Source: Neodontobutis hainanensis (Eukaryota; Chordata; Actinopteri; Gobiiformes; Odontobutidae). From it: DNA of 64,000 bases. The notes under the pieces were generated by a model that saw only the letters and a program-made list of their open reading frames with translations, made no database searches and had not been told where the DNA came from. Shown here piece after piece: positions 50,515-62,636 of this stretch. The first letter of the stretch is position 1. Every line of letters begins with the position of its first letter. The stretch covers positions 1 through 64,000 of the forward strand of contig JALDNG010000395.1 of assembly GCA_024349245.1 (NCBI GenBank). Direction: 5' to 3'. The translations under genes and the position numbers were made by a program.

Positions 50515-53500
50515 AAAGGTTCATAGTATCTCAGGAGTATTTCTACAGTTTTTTATCATTCGTGACATGATTGAAAAGCCATCTATTTGATTAATAGGTC
50601 CTTTTGAGAACTCAAACAAAGTTGACATGAATATATTTTCTTATATTTGTTTGAACAACAATCATTTAATATTACTAAAAGGATTCTGGCTTATTTAGAA
50701 ACATCAGTAAATTGACTTTCTTGTATGTCCGATTTATAATCTTCTGGGCTGTTATTTTTATCACGTCTTTTCTTTGTGTTTTGGAATCAAACACAACGGA
50801 TTATCAAATGCAGAACGCGACCCATAAATCAGATTCAAAATTGCTGACTGCATTCAGACTTGTTCCTCAATAAAGTGTAGGCTTTTTCTTCGTTAAAATA
50901 TTAAAGGTAATATTTGAAAAATTTGAGATTATTGATATTTTCCTTAAATACGACAAATTTCGTTGACTGTGACGAAAACAGACGAGCCGGTTCATTTTAT
51001 CTTAATACGATTCTGAGATTGCGCGAAATGATTTTTTTGCAGATTATCTAAAGAGAATAACTCTATGAAAGGTTAGCATTTTAAATTTAAATCATTTTTA
51101 ACATTTTATGATACAACAATTTAAATATCGATCATTTTGGTTGTGAACCAGTCATGGCAAAACAAACCACAAGTCTAATAAAGACGTGATATCTCATTCA
51201 GACTATCAAAAAGTCAAAATATTTTCAGTTATCGATATGCCATGTAAAATACAATGAAAGCATCGTTTATACTATTTACATGCGGTGACTCTTAATATTT
51301 TTGATTTTAAAAAAAGTATCTGTATTTCATAAGAATGGTTTTATGATAAAATTACAAAGCTTTATGTAAATCTCAAAACTGTGAATGTTAAACATTGGAA
51401 TACACTATTAATAAGAAATTTTGTGATATTTTCACAAAAATGTTGTTTTCTTTATTTTTATTGTTAACAACATTAACTTATTCCCTTTGATGTAAACTAA
51501 AATATCTTAAATGTTGAAAAATCATAAGCTCAATGTTAGTGAAGTTACTTTCACACGTATGGGTTAGGAATTTTTCATATCATTTGGATGTTAGACAACA
51601 GATTTTTGATTAAAATAAAAACGAAACAGCTTCTGATGAAATTATTGAAATTCAAGACCTTCATAGCCATTCAAAGTTAAAGATAATTAAAAATTTTTAT
51701 TATATTTACCCATATTGTATAATGATAAATATAAAATATTATATAAACATCTGTGGTTCTAATTTATCTCTGACTCGTCAAAAGCCGATAACATTAACAT
51801 TGAATTCATTCCTTTCTATATAAATAAGATGTAAAGACAATATTAACTCAAACGCGCGAGTATAATAGAGGAAAAAAATCTTTAATTTTATATATTATAT
51901 ATCTTATGCTAAATTTGAAGATGTATTCTTCGTTCAGTGAAATAAATTTTTCAATGATACGAAAATATAGAAAACTACGAGTTGATGACTTGTGTCATTT
52001 ATGATATTGAAAAACAAATGAATGGCTTGTACACATAAAAATATTGGTGAGACAAATGGTTTAACAAAGCTGAGAAGATCAAATGAATTCGGCTATTCTC
52101 GTTCACTTAATGTCAAAAAAGGTTAGTTTTGACATTTAGCGGATATTTACCACATCATATGATTTTATTTCATGTTAAGAGGTTTTTTATAGATGTAAAC
52201 GTTTATTCTACATGGAACAATAATTAGCCAATATTACCTTAAATTTTGAAATTTAAAAATGGAAAAAAGTATGGAAAAAGCATAAAATAAAAAATCATAA
52301 CATTGCAATCACTCGATTGATGAAGTCAATTGGTATTCTTGACTGAAGGTATGATGTGAGGATCTGTTGGTTGTTATAGCATATATTATGGTTTATAATA
52401 GTTTCGAAATTCATGAGAAGTAAAATGAACGTGAGAAGGGGCTGAAACTAGCATTGAATATTTCTGTAAGATTTTGTAAAAAAACGTATAAATTTAAAAA
52501 AGAAGTAGGAGACCCCATAGACTACACGAATTATAAAAATGGTGAAAAAAAACAAAGTTAAATTTAGACTAAAACAGGATAAAATCACAATCACGTCTTT
52601 ATTTAATAGAATTAATAAAACGGCGCCATTTAATACATGGTTCAATCGCTGGAATAAATTGACTGCAAATTCTATGATGAGAAATTTATTGTTACGACAA
52701 AATCATCATTATTAACAGAAACGTGTAGATATTCTAAATATTGAAAAGACGTTCGTTATACATATACGTTATTTTAGTCAAAACTATTTCTGATGAAAAA
52801 ATAGCTTCACTAATTCAAGCATGTAATGTAAAAATAGAATGATCCCAAAATTATTGATTTCTATGCATTTTAACAGTATGTTTTGATTTTCCATTTCTTA
52901 AATCTCACTACTTCTCTAAAATAGATCGTCAACTTAGCATTTTAGAATTTCCAAGGTAAACATAAAGATATATGGCTGGGTTCAAAAATATTTAAATCAA
53001 ACTCATTTTGAGGTAAAGTTGGCGAATTAACCACTTGAAAGGTCTTTTACTTTTTTAAAGAACATGAGTTTAATGCTTTTTAAGACCAAGAGTATTATAA
53101 ACTCCCCAACGATGATATATGATAAAATTATCTGAAAAGTATTTTACACGACCTAATATATCTTGTTTATCGATTAGTGTTTAAAGAATTTATTTTGATA
53201 ATGGTGATGTTGAAAAATATGTTTCTTCGTATTTTAGTTTTTATCAACAAATTCATATTGAGAATTCAATTAAGATTTTATGATTCATTTAAAATATAGT
53301 TCTCGAGAAATTGATGGAATTTAAGTTTTATGACAAAATTTATATTAACCGATAAATAAGAAGCATTCAAAAGAGATTATATTTAAACAATTCATTTCAA
53401 TTATACTTCCTTCAAAATTAGGTAAAAATATCCAAATCAGAAGATTAACTAAGTTTATAAAATATGGTAATTTTAAGGCGCATAATCGCGATTTATTAAA

Positions 53501-54501
53501 ATTTTCTTGGTTACAAACTTGACTGTATCTTCAGAACTTCAACGAGTATTAATTTATCATTCTCTTTTTCACTTCATAATTTATCAATGCAAAAATAAAA
53601 AATCCCAGGAATATTAAATGTACAATGCATGAGACCCAAAAATTATTTTCAGATTGAGAGTAAAATACTTCAATTAAAATAATTAATGATTTTACAACTT
53701 AACTTTCAGAATTATCTAATATCGATTATCATTATATTACATGCGGTTTGGCGTACACTTGATATCACCCAAAACGTGTTTTCATCGAAGCAGACAAAAA
53801 AATACAGCATTAATAAGGATTTTTTATTCGACTTTTGATCAATAGGTGATCAGTTTATGAGAAATTATTGAAGATAATACTCTTATTACGATCATAGAAA
53901 CAGCAAAAAAACTTTTACAAATAAAAAAGATAGGTATAAATTAAGAGTTTGTTCAAAATTTTCACTTAGCCATATTTCACACATAAGAAGGAATATAGAA
54001 ATATAGCCTTTCTTTTTGATGAATAAAATTTGTAATATTCGAAACCTTCGGCTAAAAAACTTCCATTAAAAAGGCAGCTCAGAATAAATTAAAATGATGA
54101 AATACCTATTTTTGTTGCATTTCGGAATCAAAATGGATGAAAGTTTTAATGTCTCTTAAAATAATTTATCAAGGAAATATGTTGTATTTTTGCACAGAAT
54201 ATATCATTATAGGAAATCGATTTCTTATTCAACAAAAAGAATATTTTCAAAATTGATAATATTCGCATTTCTGAAGATTTCTCTCAAGTGTCATTAAGAA
54301 GATGATTTCGAAAATCGAGAAGTTGCGCAGTGTCAATTTTCGGCGCCTTTATCCGTGGAAATAAAATATCAAGTGTTTCATAAAAATTTTAGTAAATAAT
54401 CTAGGACCTTCAAAATATTTCATGAAGAAAATCGAGTATAGGCCATTAAAATTATCCTAATGCCTTACCTTTGTATGAATAAATCCTGATTCATCCATAA
54501 C
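50515..54501. other. AT-rich desert
   Basis: No protein-like open frames or RNA genes were recognised. Confidence 0.6.
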
Positions 54502-54795
54502 ATGCATGATTCCTGTCTAAATCATTCAATCGTTGTACTTCTTTGTTTGGTAAGCGTGTGTTATTATATTTCGTTCAAGACAGTGATTAATGAAGGGCCT
54601 CGTGTAATCGTGGGAGTAGATGGAAGAAAATTTGTGAAAATGAAATATAATAGATGTCACTACGTCGATGGTACATGGATTCGTGCAGGGATAGAAAAAT
54701 TCATGAAAACAATATTTTTGGTGGATGTAAAAGATAGAAGCACAAAAAAGATAACGATAATTCGACCAGGATCGGCTATAAATACAGCTTTATAA
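54502..54795 (+). pseudogene. Merlin/IS1595-like (ISXO2-type) transposase fragment
   Basis: A 97-codon frame contains VIVGVDGRKFVKMKYNRCHY, VDGTWIRAGIEKF and TIFLVDVKDRSTKKI, followed by IRPGS. This follows the conserved order of ISXO2-like/IS1595-group transposases. In those, an aspartate in a VEID-type motif is followed by K-KYNRG-(x)-VEG-W-x-x-GGIER and FLV-V-DRS, then a PGT motif before the second aspartate. Eukaryotic members are the Merlin elements. Here the first Asp is kept (VGVD), but the frame ends at TAA 54793-54795 before the second Asp and the Glu. No N-terminal zinc ribbon or inverted ends were found, so it appears to be a degraded fragment. A domesticated short protein is less likely. 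Confidence 0.5.
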
Positions 54796-56326
54796 AAGTA
54801 ATACGACGTTGAAAACAACAAATTAACCCAAAAACATTTGATAATCAACAACAGTAAAAATGAGGCTGATACAATAACCTGAAAGCTTTGAGACATTTTT
54901 CGTTTTGTAAAATTGTCTAAAAAGTGTGATAAGCCGACAGAATCGAAATCACGAACAAATAAATGACTTACTACGGTGACATATTTAATGAAAACAGAAT
55001 AATGGAAATGTTTTAAAGCTCAATTTTTTATACAAAGATTCAAAATCTGATTTATTTATAATTTCATTTTGATGAATTTATTTTCACGCTTATGATCGTG
55101 TGTTCCGAAAAACTGTTTAGAGTTAAAACAGAACTTTTTCCAGTTTGTATGTATTTAAAAATCCTTTGCTTTTGTTCAAGGCCAACACGTGCCAGAATTT
55201 AGAAATGGGACAAAAATTATTACAAATTTTAAAATTTATTTGTATATATGTAATTTTCAATTCAGTATAATTTCAAGGTTTCCTTCAATGGATTGGGGGT
55301 AGCCAGAAAATGATCCTATATGGCAGTACTGTTAAATTTTTCATACCAAGGGGAGATTCTGTAATATTCATAACCCTGGAACATAAACTTCGTTTAATGT
55401 CACAGCCTATGAAAAATGGCGCCAGAACCGGACTAAAGGAACATACCATAGACATTATGGTATATTCGAGAAAATTTTTCATACAGAATGTTTTGACAGT
55501 TAACAAGAGCTTTATTTCATAAAACTAACGAAATGCTTTTCAAAATTAAAATAGTAATTATCATTTCAAACATTAATTGACGAGCATACAGTCGTAATGA
55601 GAAGGTTGATTATGAATAGACTTGAACACAATGTTTTATTCGTAGATCATGTTAATTGACCGTTGTTAACATTAAGTTTTCAAATATTCATAACTCAGAG
55701 AGTTTTCTTTTCTTTGATCGAATATAGTCATATCAGAGAACCTAGTCTTACAGATACACGCCATGTCAAAAATCGTCAGTGCTTTCTTACAAAATTAAGA
55801 AAGCTCTTGAAAGTGGCTGATATTTACGTTCTTCTTCTAAAAGTGAGCTGGTGTACAGTCGTTATTTTTGATGCACAGAGCAGAGTTTTGCTGCCAAGCT
55901 ATTATTTATATTTACACTGGACCTTCGTGTACTTTCATAAACTTCATGATCGAGGCTGAGACAATGTCGAAACATGCAAACTGTGAACATTGAGAAACAG
56001 ATGAGTTTGATTTTGCTTATTTTAAAAAATGTCAACAAACTGGATTTTAAACTCTCCAGATTTTACTTAAACCTTTAATTTCGAAAGACTTATTGATACT
56101 TGCCAAAAGTTTTCGGTATCACTGAAAAGTGCATTTGATTCGCATGCTCAAACGAGGGGTAAAGATTCCAATTTGGTCCTTAACCTAGCGACTTTATTGC
56201 CGAACTACAAAAAATATTTAATATCTTCCCTAAAGTTTAAAATTTATATTTTTCAGATGCTGAGGGGTGAGAACTAAACACGCAAATTTTGAAAAAATGA
56301 AGGACCAAATCGTTTTAATTAATGTC
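54796..56326. other. Spacer with unresolved open frames
   Basis: 55285-55522 is open on both strands and 55663-55959 is open on the plus strand. None resembles a known family. Some may be coding exons of small genes or remains of the 54.5-kb transposon. Confidence 0.4.
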
Positions 56327-57679
56327 TCACGTTAACATGGGCGTCTTGAGGTGCCATTGAAAGCACAAGTTGGTACACATAGATTTTATATTTTGATAAT
56401 AAAATAAAGTCCTTATTTTTTCATCGTCGAGCAATGACTGCTGGTAGATGCAACGACAGGCTTTGAATGATGTAAAATCACAGTTTGCGTTTTTAAACCA
56501 ATTAATCAAACGTTTCTACCAACAATTGATGGTCCTCCATATTTATGCAATGATGTCATCTCTACATCAATCTCACTCTTCATCAAACATATTTTGAGAG
56601 TACCTAAACTGTTTTAGCTTAAAATTGAGTTTCGTAGTAACATAACACGCTAAAAGCCTGAATTAAAGTCATTCATTAAGGTCATACCTGACACACACTT
56701 AGCTTTTCCATGTCCGAAATTTCAGCCAACCTATTTTATGAGAGATTGACACAAACTGAACTCTTCAAGTAGGTGAAAATCTTTGACAAAAGAGCACTCG
56801 AGAATCTTAACTCACCTTTAAAATCTTTTCGAGGAGATGACAAGAGATTTGAGATGCGCATCTTCATTTATATCTTATTGTGAAACTCTGCAAAAAATGA
56901 CTCCGCATGGCCGTGAAGGCGCTCCTCTATCGTCTCACCACGTGGAAGTTGTATTGGTTTTTCGCTAAAACCCATGTAGTCTTGACGGACAGCGATTTGA
57001 TTCCGAGATTCGTCGATTTGAACTTATTTAAATATGTAAACTTTGTATTAGACAGTTCATATTTTTCCGATAATATTCGAACCCGGTGAAGAACGTTCGT
57101 AGAAATTACAGAGCATCATGTCTATTTAAATTAACTTCATTCGCTATTTGTATATCATCCAGAAGAATCAAGCAAACTGGAATGTCTCTAAGCAAAATGA
57201 AAAAACATTCAAGAGGTGAAAGCGATTAAATTCTTCGATTTTGGTGATTTTTCACTTTCTTGGAAACTTTTACAACATTGTCGAGACATTACTTTTTATT
57301 CAAATAAAAATTATATTCAATAAAATAAATTTCAAAATAGAACGATTCAACGTCACAACAGCGGCTAATGACCGGGCGGCGTCGTTATCAATAGTTTCTA
57401 TAATAATGATCGAATCTTCAAAGCGCACAAGGAGATAAGAATCTTGACTGTCAATGACTTATTCTTTTTACTCTCACCTTTCAGTCAAATTGATATAGTA
57501 CCGGTCTTCCGGGAGACAAGTTTTAGGCCTAAATCTGATTCTAAAGCTTACCTGAAAGCTGAACACGTTGGCAGAATGGTGCTCACAAGAAAACTACGTG
57601 AGTAGTTCTGATGTACAATTAATCTATTGCTTGCATAATATTTATACACGGAGCCGGTGGTATTCTTGCGACCGACCAT
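56327..57679 (-). CDS. Unrecognised multi-exon gene with micro-introns
   Basis: The start is the ATG at 57679 (MVGRKNTTGSVYKYYASNRL). Exon 1 ends CSAF, a 23-nt GT-AG intron follows, then RPKTCLPEDRYYINLTE, a 30-nt intron, and SQDSYLLVRFEDSIIIIETI into AARSLAAVVTLNRSILKF. Around 57100-57330 the exon borders are unclear. From about 57026 the frame reads QIDESRNQIAVRQDYMGFS and PIQLPRGETIEERLHGHAES. It continues through a 25-nt and a 19-nt intron into CASQISCHLLEKILK and CSFVKDFHLLEEF. The 3' end is 56509-56327 (FKACRCIYQQSLLDDEKI; TGA 56327-56329). It is probably 350 aa or more. I cannot name the family. It lies about 1 kb downstream of ATG3 in the same orientation. Confidence 0.65.
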
Positions 57680-58734
57680 TTAGCTCTGTAATTTGTTAAT
57701 TTGACTCAATGTAGGCATGAATTCTTCCTTAAAAAGAGGGCGAACATTTTGAATAAAATATTTTCTAATTAGAATTTAAAAATCAAATGATTATGATGGT
57801 TGGCTCCATTAGGTTTTGCTCGGTACGTGCAATAATATGAAACGAACACTCAATTGAAAAAAATTTTATTTGTCTGAGAGGGTTTACCGAGTTGAAAACC
57901 AACAGATCACACATGATATTAAAAAACAGACTATGATCTAACAATTTTTCTATATTTCAAAATAAATTTCTTTAAAAAATAATCACCTGTCAAAAATATA
58001 CTTTCATGATGACCTTTTAATTCTTGTTGAATCAAACGATTTAACCGGAACATACGGAATAATCATCAGATATTTTTACTGGAAAACACAACATGTACGT
58101 TGCTGATATATTTTTGAAATTGTATAAATTTTTAGCATCATCTCTGAAAAAATTATCAAATTTATCATACGAATTTCCAAGACAGTTTTAATCTCAATCT
58201 GACATATGTGAGAAACAGAAAATAAAATTATAGATAGAGAGACAAAACATTCATTTTTTCGGATATAATAATATAATTAATTTCAATATTCTTTTGAATG
58301 ATATTTATTGCGCATTTCATTTTAGTGTCAAAAATATTAAACCTTTTTTATCTTGGATAATTGGACTTAGTTGTGCAAATTTTCATATATGTCTAAGTTA
58401 CAACAAAAATATACCATTTCACAAGATTAACTTAATTTAAATGACAAAGCAAATAACTATTGAAAACTCACGAAGATTTGAAGTTAGCACACTCTGAGGC
58501 CTATTTTAAAGATAATATTAGTGGGAAAATTATCAGGGTTGTGTTTGTACATCGTCATTGAACTCTCGAATGTGAATTTTAAAATTAAAATGAATTTCAC
58601 GTTTTTTGATGGTGTGATTAACTCGAGCATAAATTGTCACTGTGAATAAAAATTAAAGATCTTGAAATAAGGCTAAGCTGTGTACAAAATACTTATGATG
58701 GCGTAAATTTATGATTCAAACGTTCCGTTAATTT
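57680..58734. other. Spacer between ATG3 and the next minus-strand gene
   Basis: AT-rich, with no supported features. Confidence 0.6.
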
Positions 58735-59790
58735 TTATGCTAAATCGATTTGCCGGCTGTAATCGTAGTCAATGGTTGGAATGACAGTATTGACAAATTT
58801 AAGGAAAAATATCAGGTATCTTGTTATGAAAACAGCTCACTGGTGGACTTGAATTATTTTTCCTCCAGAAAGGCTCATTTCCAGAAGTTTTTTCATCACA
58901 GAAGAGTGTTTACAAGGGTGAACGGAGGGAATCTGTAGATTTAAATGAGGGTGCACAAGCAAAGTCACAGATTTATTAGAGTGGTCCAGAATTAAAATAA
59001 GCCTTTACTTGACTTATGTCCTCAAGGGTTTGTTCAATGGTCAAAGGGCCGCCGTCCTTATATTTATGAAAGACGCACTTCGTTGAATCCCATCAGCCAA
59101 AGCCTCGGAACACGGTAATAGTTGTCATAGGTTATATAAAGATCGTATGATCTCGTTTTAACGACGTTTTCAGAGTAACCCTCTCTCACCTAAATTAAGC
59201 GCGATTTGATACGTCTATATCTGAAGGTTGACATTTTTCGAAAAAGTCTAATATTAAACATAAAACCCACCTTCCATATCTACTGGCTCCTCTTCAACTT
59301 CAGGTAATTTTGATTTTGACATTTCTTCCTCAATGGAGGCTAAATAAAGAAATTACGAAACTTATGTTTTCGGGTTGTTTCGGGTGGATAGAGAGTGGCA
59401 AGACCCAGTCTCCCGATTCTGTGTTTATTTTTGTCTCTTCGATCGTTAGTCCTTTCACTGTCGCACGCGTCTGGCAGCGGGCTGTTTTAGTGATATTCAT
59501 ACCATTACTTAGAGTTAAAAACTGTTTTGATTCAGGAAGGTATTTGACTGGATTGGCGATTTTTCCCGGGGTCCTATTGTCATTGAATTGAAAACCATTT
59601 CCACGAGGGAAGGGCGAATACCAAATAGTCTCCTGCGGCAACAAACTATTCAATTTTTGAGCATACCTCCTCGGGTGTTAGTTCCCCAGTTTCTAAAAAT
59701 TTCGATTGCTTCAATCAACACGTCATTTACTTTTAGGGTCGGCGTTAATAGATCCGCAACAAACAAGGCAGTGTCTTTAATTGACCTCAT
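58735..59790 (-). CDS. ATG3: ATG3, E2-like autophagy enzyme, 10-11 exons
   Basis: ATG3 transfers ATG8/LC3 to phosphatidylethanolamine during autophagosome growth in the cytosol. The start is ATG 59790 (MRSIKDTALFVADLLTPTLK). Then come FLETGELTPEEF, AGDYLVFALPSWKW and VKYLPESKQFLTL. An acidic middle region follows (LPEVEEEPVDMEDFFE). The E2-like end carries TRSYDLYITYDNYYRVPRLW, LMGFNE, EDISQ, the active-site motif SVHPCKHSSVMKK with catalytic Cys, and the C-terminal FLKFVNTVIPTIDYDYSR; the stop is TAA 58735-58737. Nine introns of 21-23 nt are required and keep the frame exactly. A tenth, 59482-59502 (21 nt, no stop), is likely but optional. Intron 58987-59008 ends TG instead of AG. The product is 278 or 285 aa, against ~314 in human. 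Confidence 0.97.
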
Positions 59791-61556
59791 ATAAAGTAAA
59801 TGAATGCTAGGTGGATTATTTTTTCGTTTATTTCCGTAAATCCATAATTCTTGCTTTATCTATTTTTTTTTAATTTATGATTTTATTGCACTAAATACTA
59901 ACGACCAATTCTTACAAAATCAAGATCGCAATTTTTGAATTTTATCTTGATCTGGGTTCAAAACAAAATACCTATTTTATTCAAATAATTTTTTATTTAG
60001 CCTGCGTATGTTTATGATTGGTATAAATTAATTTATGGCGCATGCTTAAAATTTTTGCTGTCTTTCTTTTAAGATTTTTTCGCTTTAAATGAGATTTAGA
60101 ACATTTTTATTTACTCAAAATTAAAATATATAAAAAGAGTGGTTTTTACCCAATTCGGTCGATCTGCTCAGAGTAATATTAAAGGGATCGAAATTTTTTA
60201 ACATAGCTTGGATTATTTAAGTCCTCGTTCGAATATTAACGCACTATCTATCTGATTTAACACCGTAAACGAATATCGTGCAATTTAAAATTAAATTTAT
60301 GCAATTTTGATACCAGGGCAGAAACAGAAATATAAATCTAGAAGTTTCGATAATTTGCACCTGCGAAAAATATTTGATTTTCCACTCTTTTCTCCGTTTT
60401 ATGAAACTACAGTTTATGATCAAATTTTTGTTTCACTCATTCAATATTTTCAGAGTCCGATCAAGAAAATCATTAAAAGTATCAAATATAAACCAACAAT
60501 TCATTGACTAAATCATATTGTAAGGACCACATTATTACCACTGAATGAATAAAATGTAATACTAACAGGAGTAAATACCGTTTTAAGAATCAGGAAAAGT
60601 AAATTTTCCAACAAATTAAACTCGACCGAAAAACTAAAAAACAAGTAAGGTAGCAAAGTAAAACAATTTGAAATTAAGGAAGTCATAACGCGGTCTGTCT
60701 TTAATTATTCGTACGATTTCGCGATTTTTTGACTGGATTCCAGGATTAATTTCAAGCTTTATGTTACAACATTAGAAATAAAATTGAGATTAAACTTAAT
60801 TTTGATTTCTCAGAGTGCTTTTTGAAATCTGTTTCTTTTAAGATATTTGAATGGTATTTTAGCTTCTTGGAATTTAGATGAAAACTCCAAGAAAATTTGA
60901 AGTTTGAAAATTTTCAGTTCGATGTTGAGCTGAATATACGTCATATTTTATAAAACTAACTTCATTCAAACTTAATATTTACGCGTTGGATTTAAAACAC
61001 TTAACTGTCGCTTTCAGAAGAGATTTAGCCCGTGAAAAAAATAAGTCGTAACCAGTTCTATTTCAACGATTAAAAAGTAAAAACACATAAATGTCACACA
61101 GTATACTTAAACTCCATTCAATAAAATACTTTCAACACAGCTAAAACTCCTGAACGAAGCTAAAAATTAATTTAAGATGTATCTGGATTTATTTTTCGCA
61201 ATCTTACTACGATAAAAAGAGAATTAATTGTGAAAATAGCGCAAAATGCGGTCCTTTCCAGCGCATGTGCATTACAAATAGAGTTAAACCATATCATATG
61301 AAATACTGATATATTATTTTAAAAATGATTGTTTTTACTATCCTCAAGTAAAACCGTCAAAATAAAAAGATAAGTTTTGCGCAAGCGTTAATCATTATTC
61401 GTCACATTCAATTCTTTAAAACATGAAATTGCTCAAGACATTGAAAATCAATACGATATAAGTAGTTGATGAGCCATTCATATATTTAAAAAAAAGAAAA
61501 ATCAACAATTGTTCAGTATGAGAATAAAAATTCATTTAAATCTTAATTTGTCAATT
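59791..61556. other. Spacer between ATG3 and TRMT61A
   Basis: AT-rich. The plus-strand frame at 60307-60507 has no recognised features. The ATG3 promoter must lie in the left part; no motif is convincing. Confidence 0.55.
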
Positions 61557-62636
61557 TTAATTTTTTCGTGGAGTATTTATGGAAAATATAAGGTATCCAG
61601 TGTGTCCAACCGCTTTCGAAGAGCGCACAAGTGTTTTATAACTTCTTAAGGGCTCTTTATCATTTATTTTCTGATCAAATGATACTTCTTTGTTTTCTTC
61701 AATGTCATTTTCGCTTGTATCTTCGGCGGATTTCTTGCGCTTGTTCTGGTTCTTATTAGACGTGCCCGAAGTTTTCTGGTGAAATGTTCTGAGGTTGTAT
61801 TGTTTCAATATCATCGGACGGTCGATACATTCAATCACATCGATGGAACCGAAATCGTATTTTTCCAATTCTACAACAGTTTTCTTCACTTGTTCAATAG
61901 CCGGACAAAAGATGCACAAATTGGAAGCGGAATCGTTCTTTATCGTTGGAATCGTTACCTTTAGAGACTCTTTAGCTGAGCTGATCACCATCCAAGGTGT
62001 AGGTAGATCAAGCACAACTAAATTGAATCAATATGGTTACTAGAGTCGACTTTTTGATCGAGGCCAAACCCTGAATCGATCACATTTCGATGATTTAATG
62101 TAACGATATCTTGAAAGCCATTTTCTTCGATGATTTTACACGCATTCTCGTATCTATCTTTTTGAAATTCGAAGCTGAAAAGATGACCATCTGGTAAAAT
62201 GGCCTGTGCGATTGAATGAGTCAATGAAGTGCTGCCAGTTCCTAGATAATACAACAAAGAAACCTGCTTCTATTACAAGTTTATTCTTTAAAATGTTTAG
62301 TCTGAATAATATTAAACTAATATTCGCGCTGTAAAGAACCTGCGTCATATGCGTTAAGCTTATCGACCAAAGATAAGGGTTAGGACGAAGAACGAAGATA
62401 TAGTTTTTCGCATTTTTAGTAAAGATCTTATTGGTAAAATTTGATAAACTTTTTCGCCGTATTTACGTCCAATAAAGTCAGAGTGTTCATAAGTCCCGAA
62501 TTTGGTGGCAATTTTATCACCATGATTTATTTTGAGCATTTTAAAATCGTTTCCCTTTATAAATAAAATTTTATACCACACAGAAAACAACGTGATCACT
62601 ATTCTGAATCACCTGTTTTTTCTTAAAAATTGACAT
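61557..62636 (-). CDS. TRMT61A: TRMT61A, catalytic subunit of tRNA m1A58 methyltransferase
   Basis: With TRMT6 this enzyme uses S-adenosylmethionine to make 1-methyladenosine at position 58 of tRNAs. The start is ATG 62636 (MSIFKKKQVIQNSDHVVFCV). Next are TYEHSDFIGRKYGEK, VLRPNPYLWSISLTHMTQVL, SAM motif I EAGTGSTSLTHS, LFSFEFQKDRYENA and the catalytic LDLPTPWMV motif. CIFCPAIEQVKKTV follows, then a Lys/Ser/Glu-rich insert and the terminal VGHTGYLIFSINTP. The stop is TAA 61557-61559. Five GT-AG introns are removed: 62576-62555 (22), 62449-62427 (23), 62263-62242 (22), 62040-62018 (23) and 61958-61938 (21). This leaves exactly 323 codons including the stop. All family motifs are intact, so the gene looks functional. 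No TRMT6 partner is in the window. Confidence 0.97.

Noticed and set aside
55310..55522. Frame with KEHTIDIMVYSRKFF as the missing C-terminus of the Merlin-like fragment
   Set aside because: Similarity is too weak and the 0.5-kb gap is too large without other supporting motifs.
59310..59591. 93-codon plus-strand frame over ATG3
   Set aside because: It is the complement of ATG3 exons, whose minus-strand reading matches the family along its full length.
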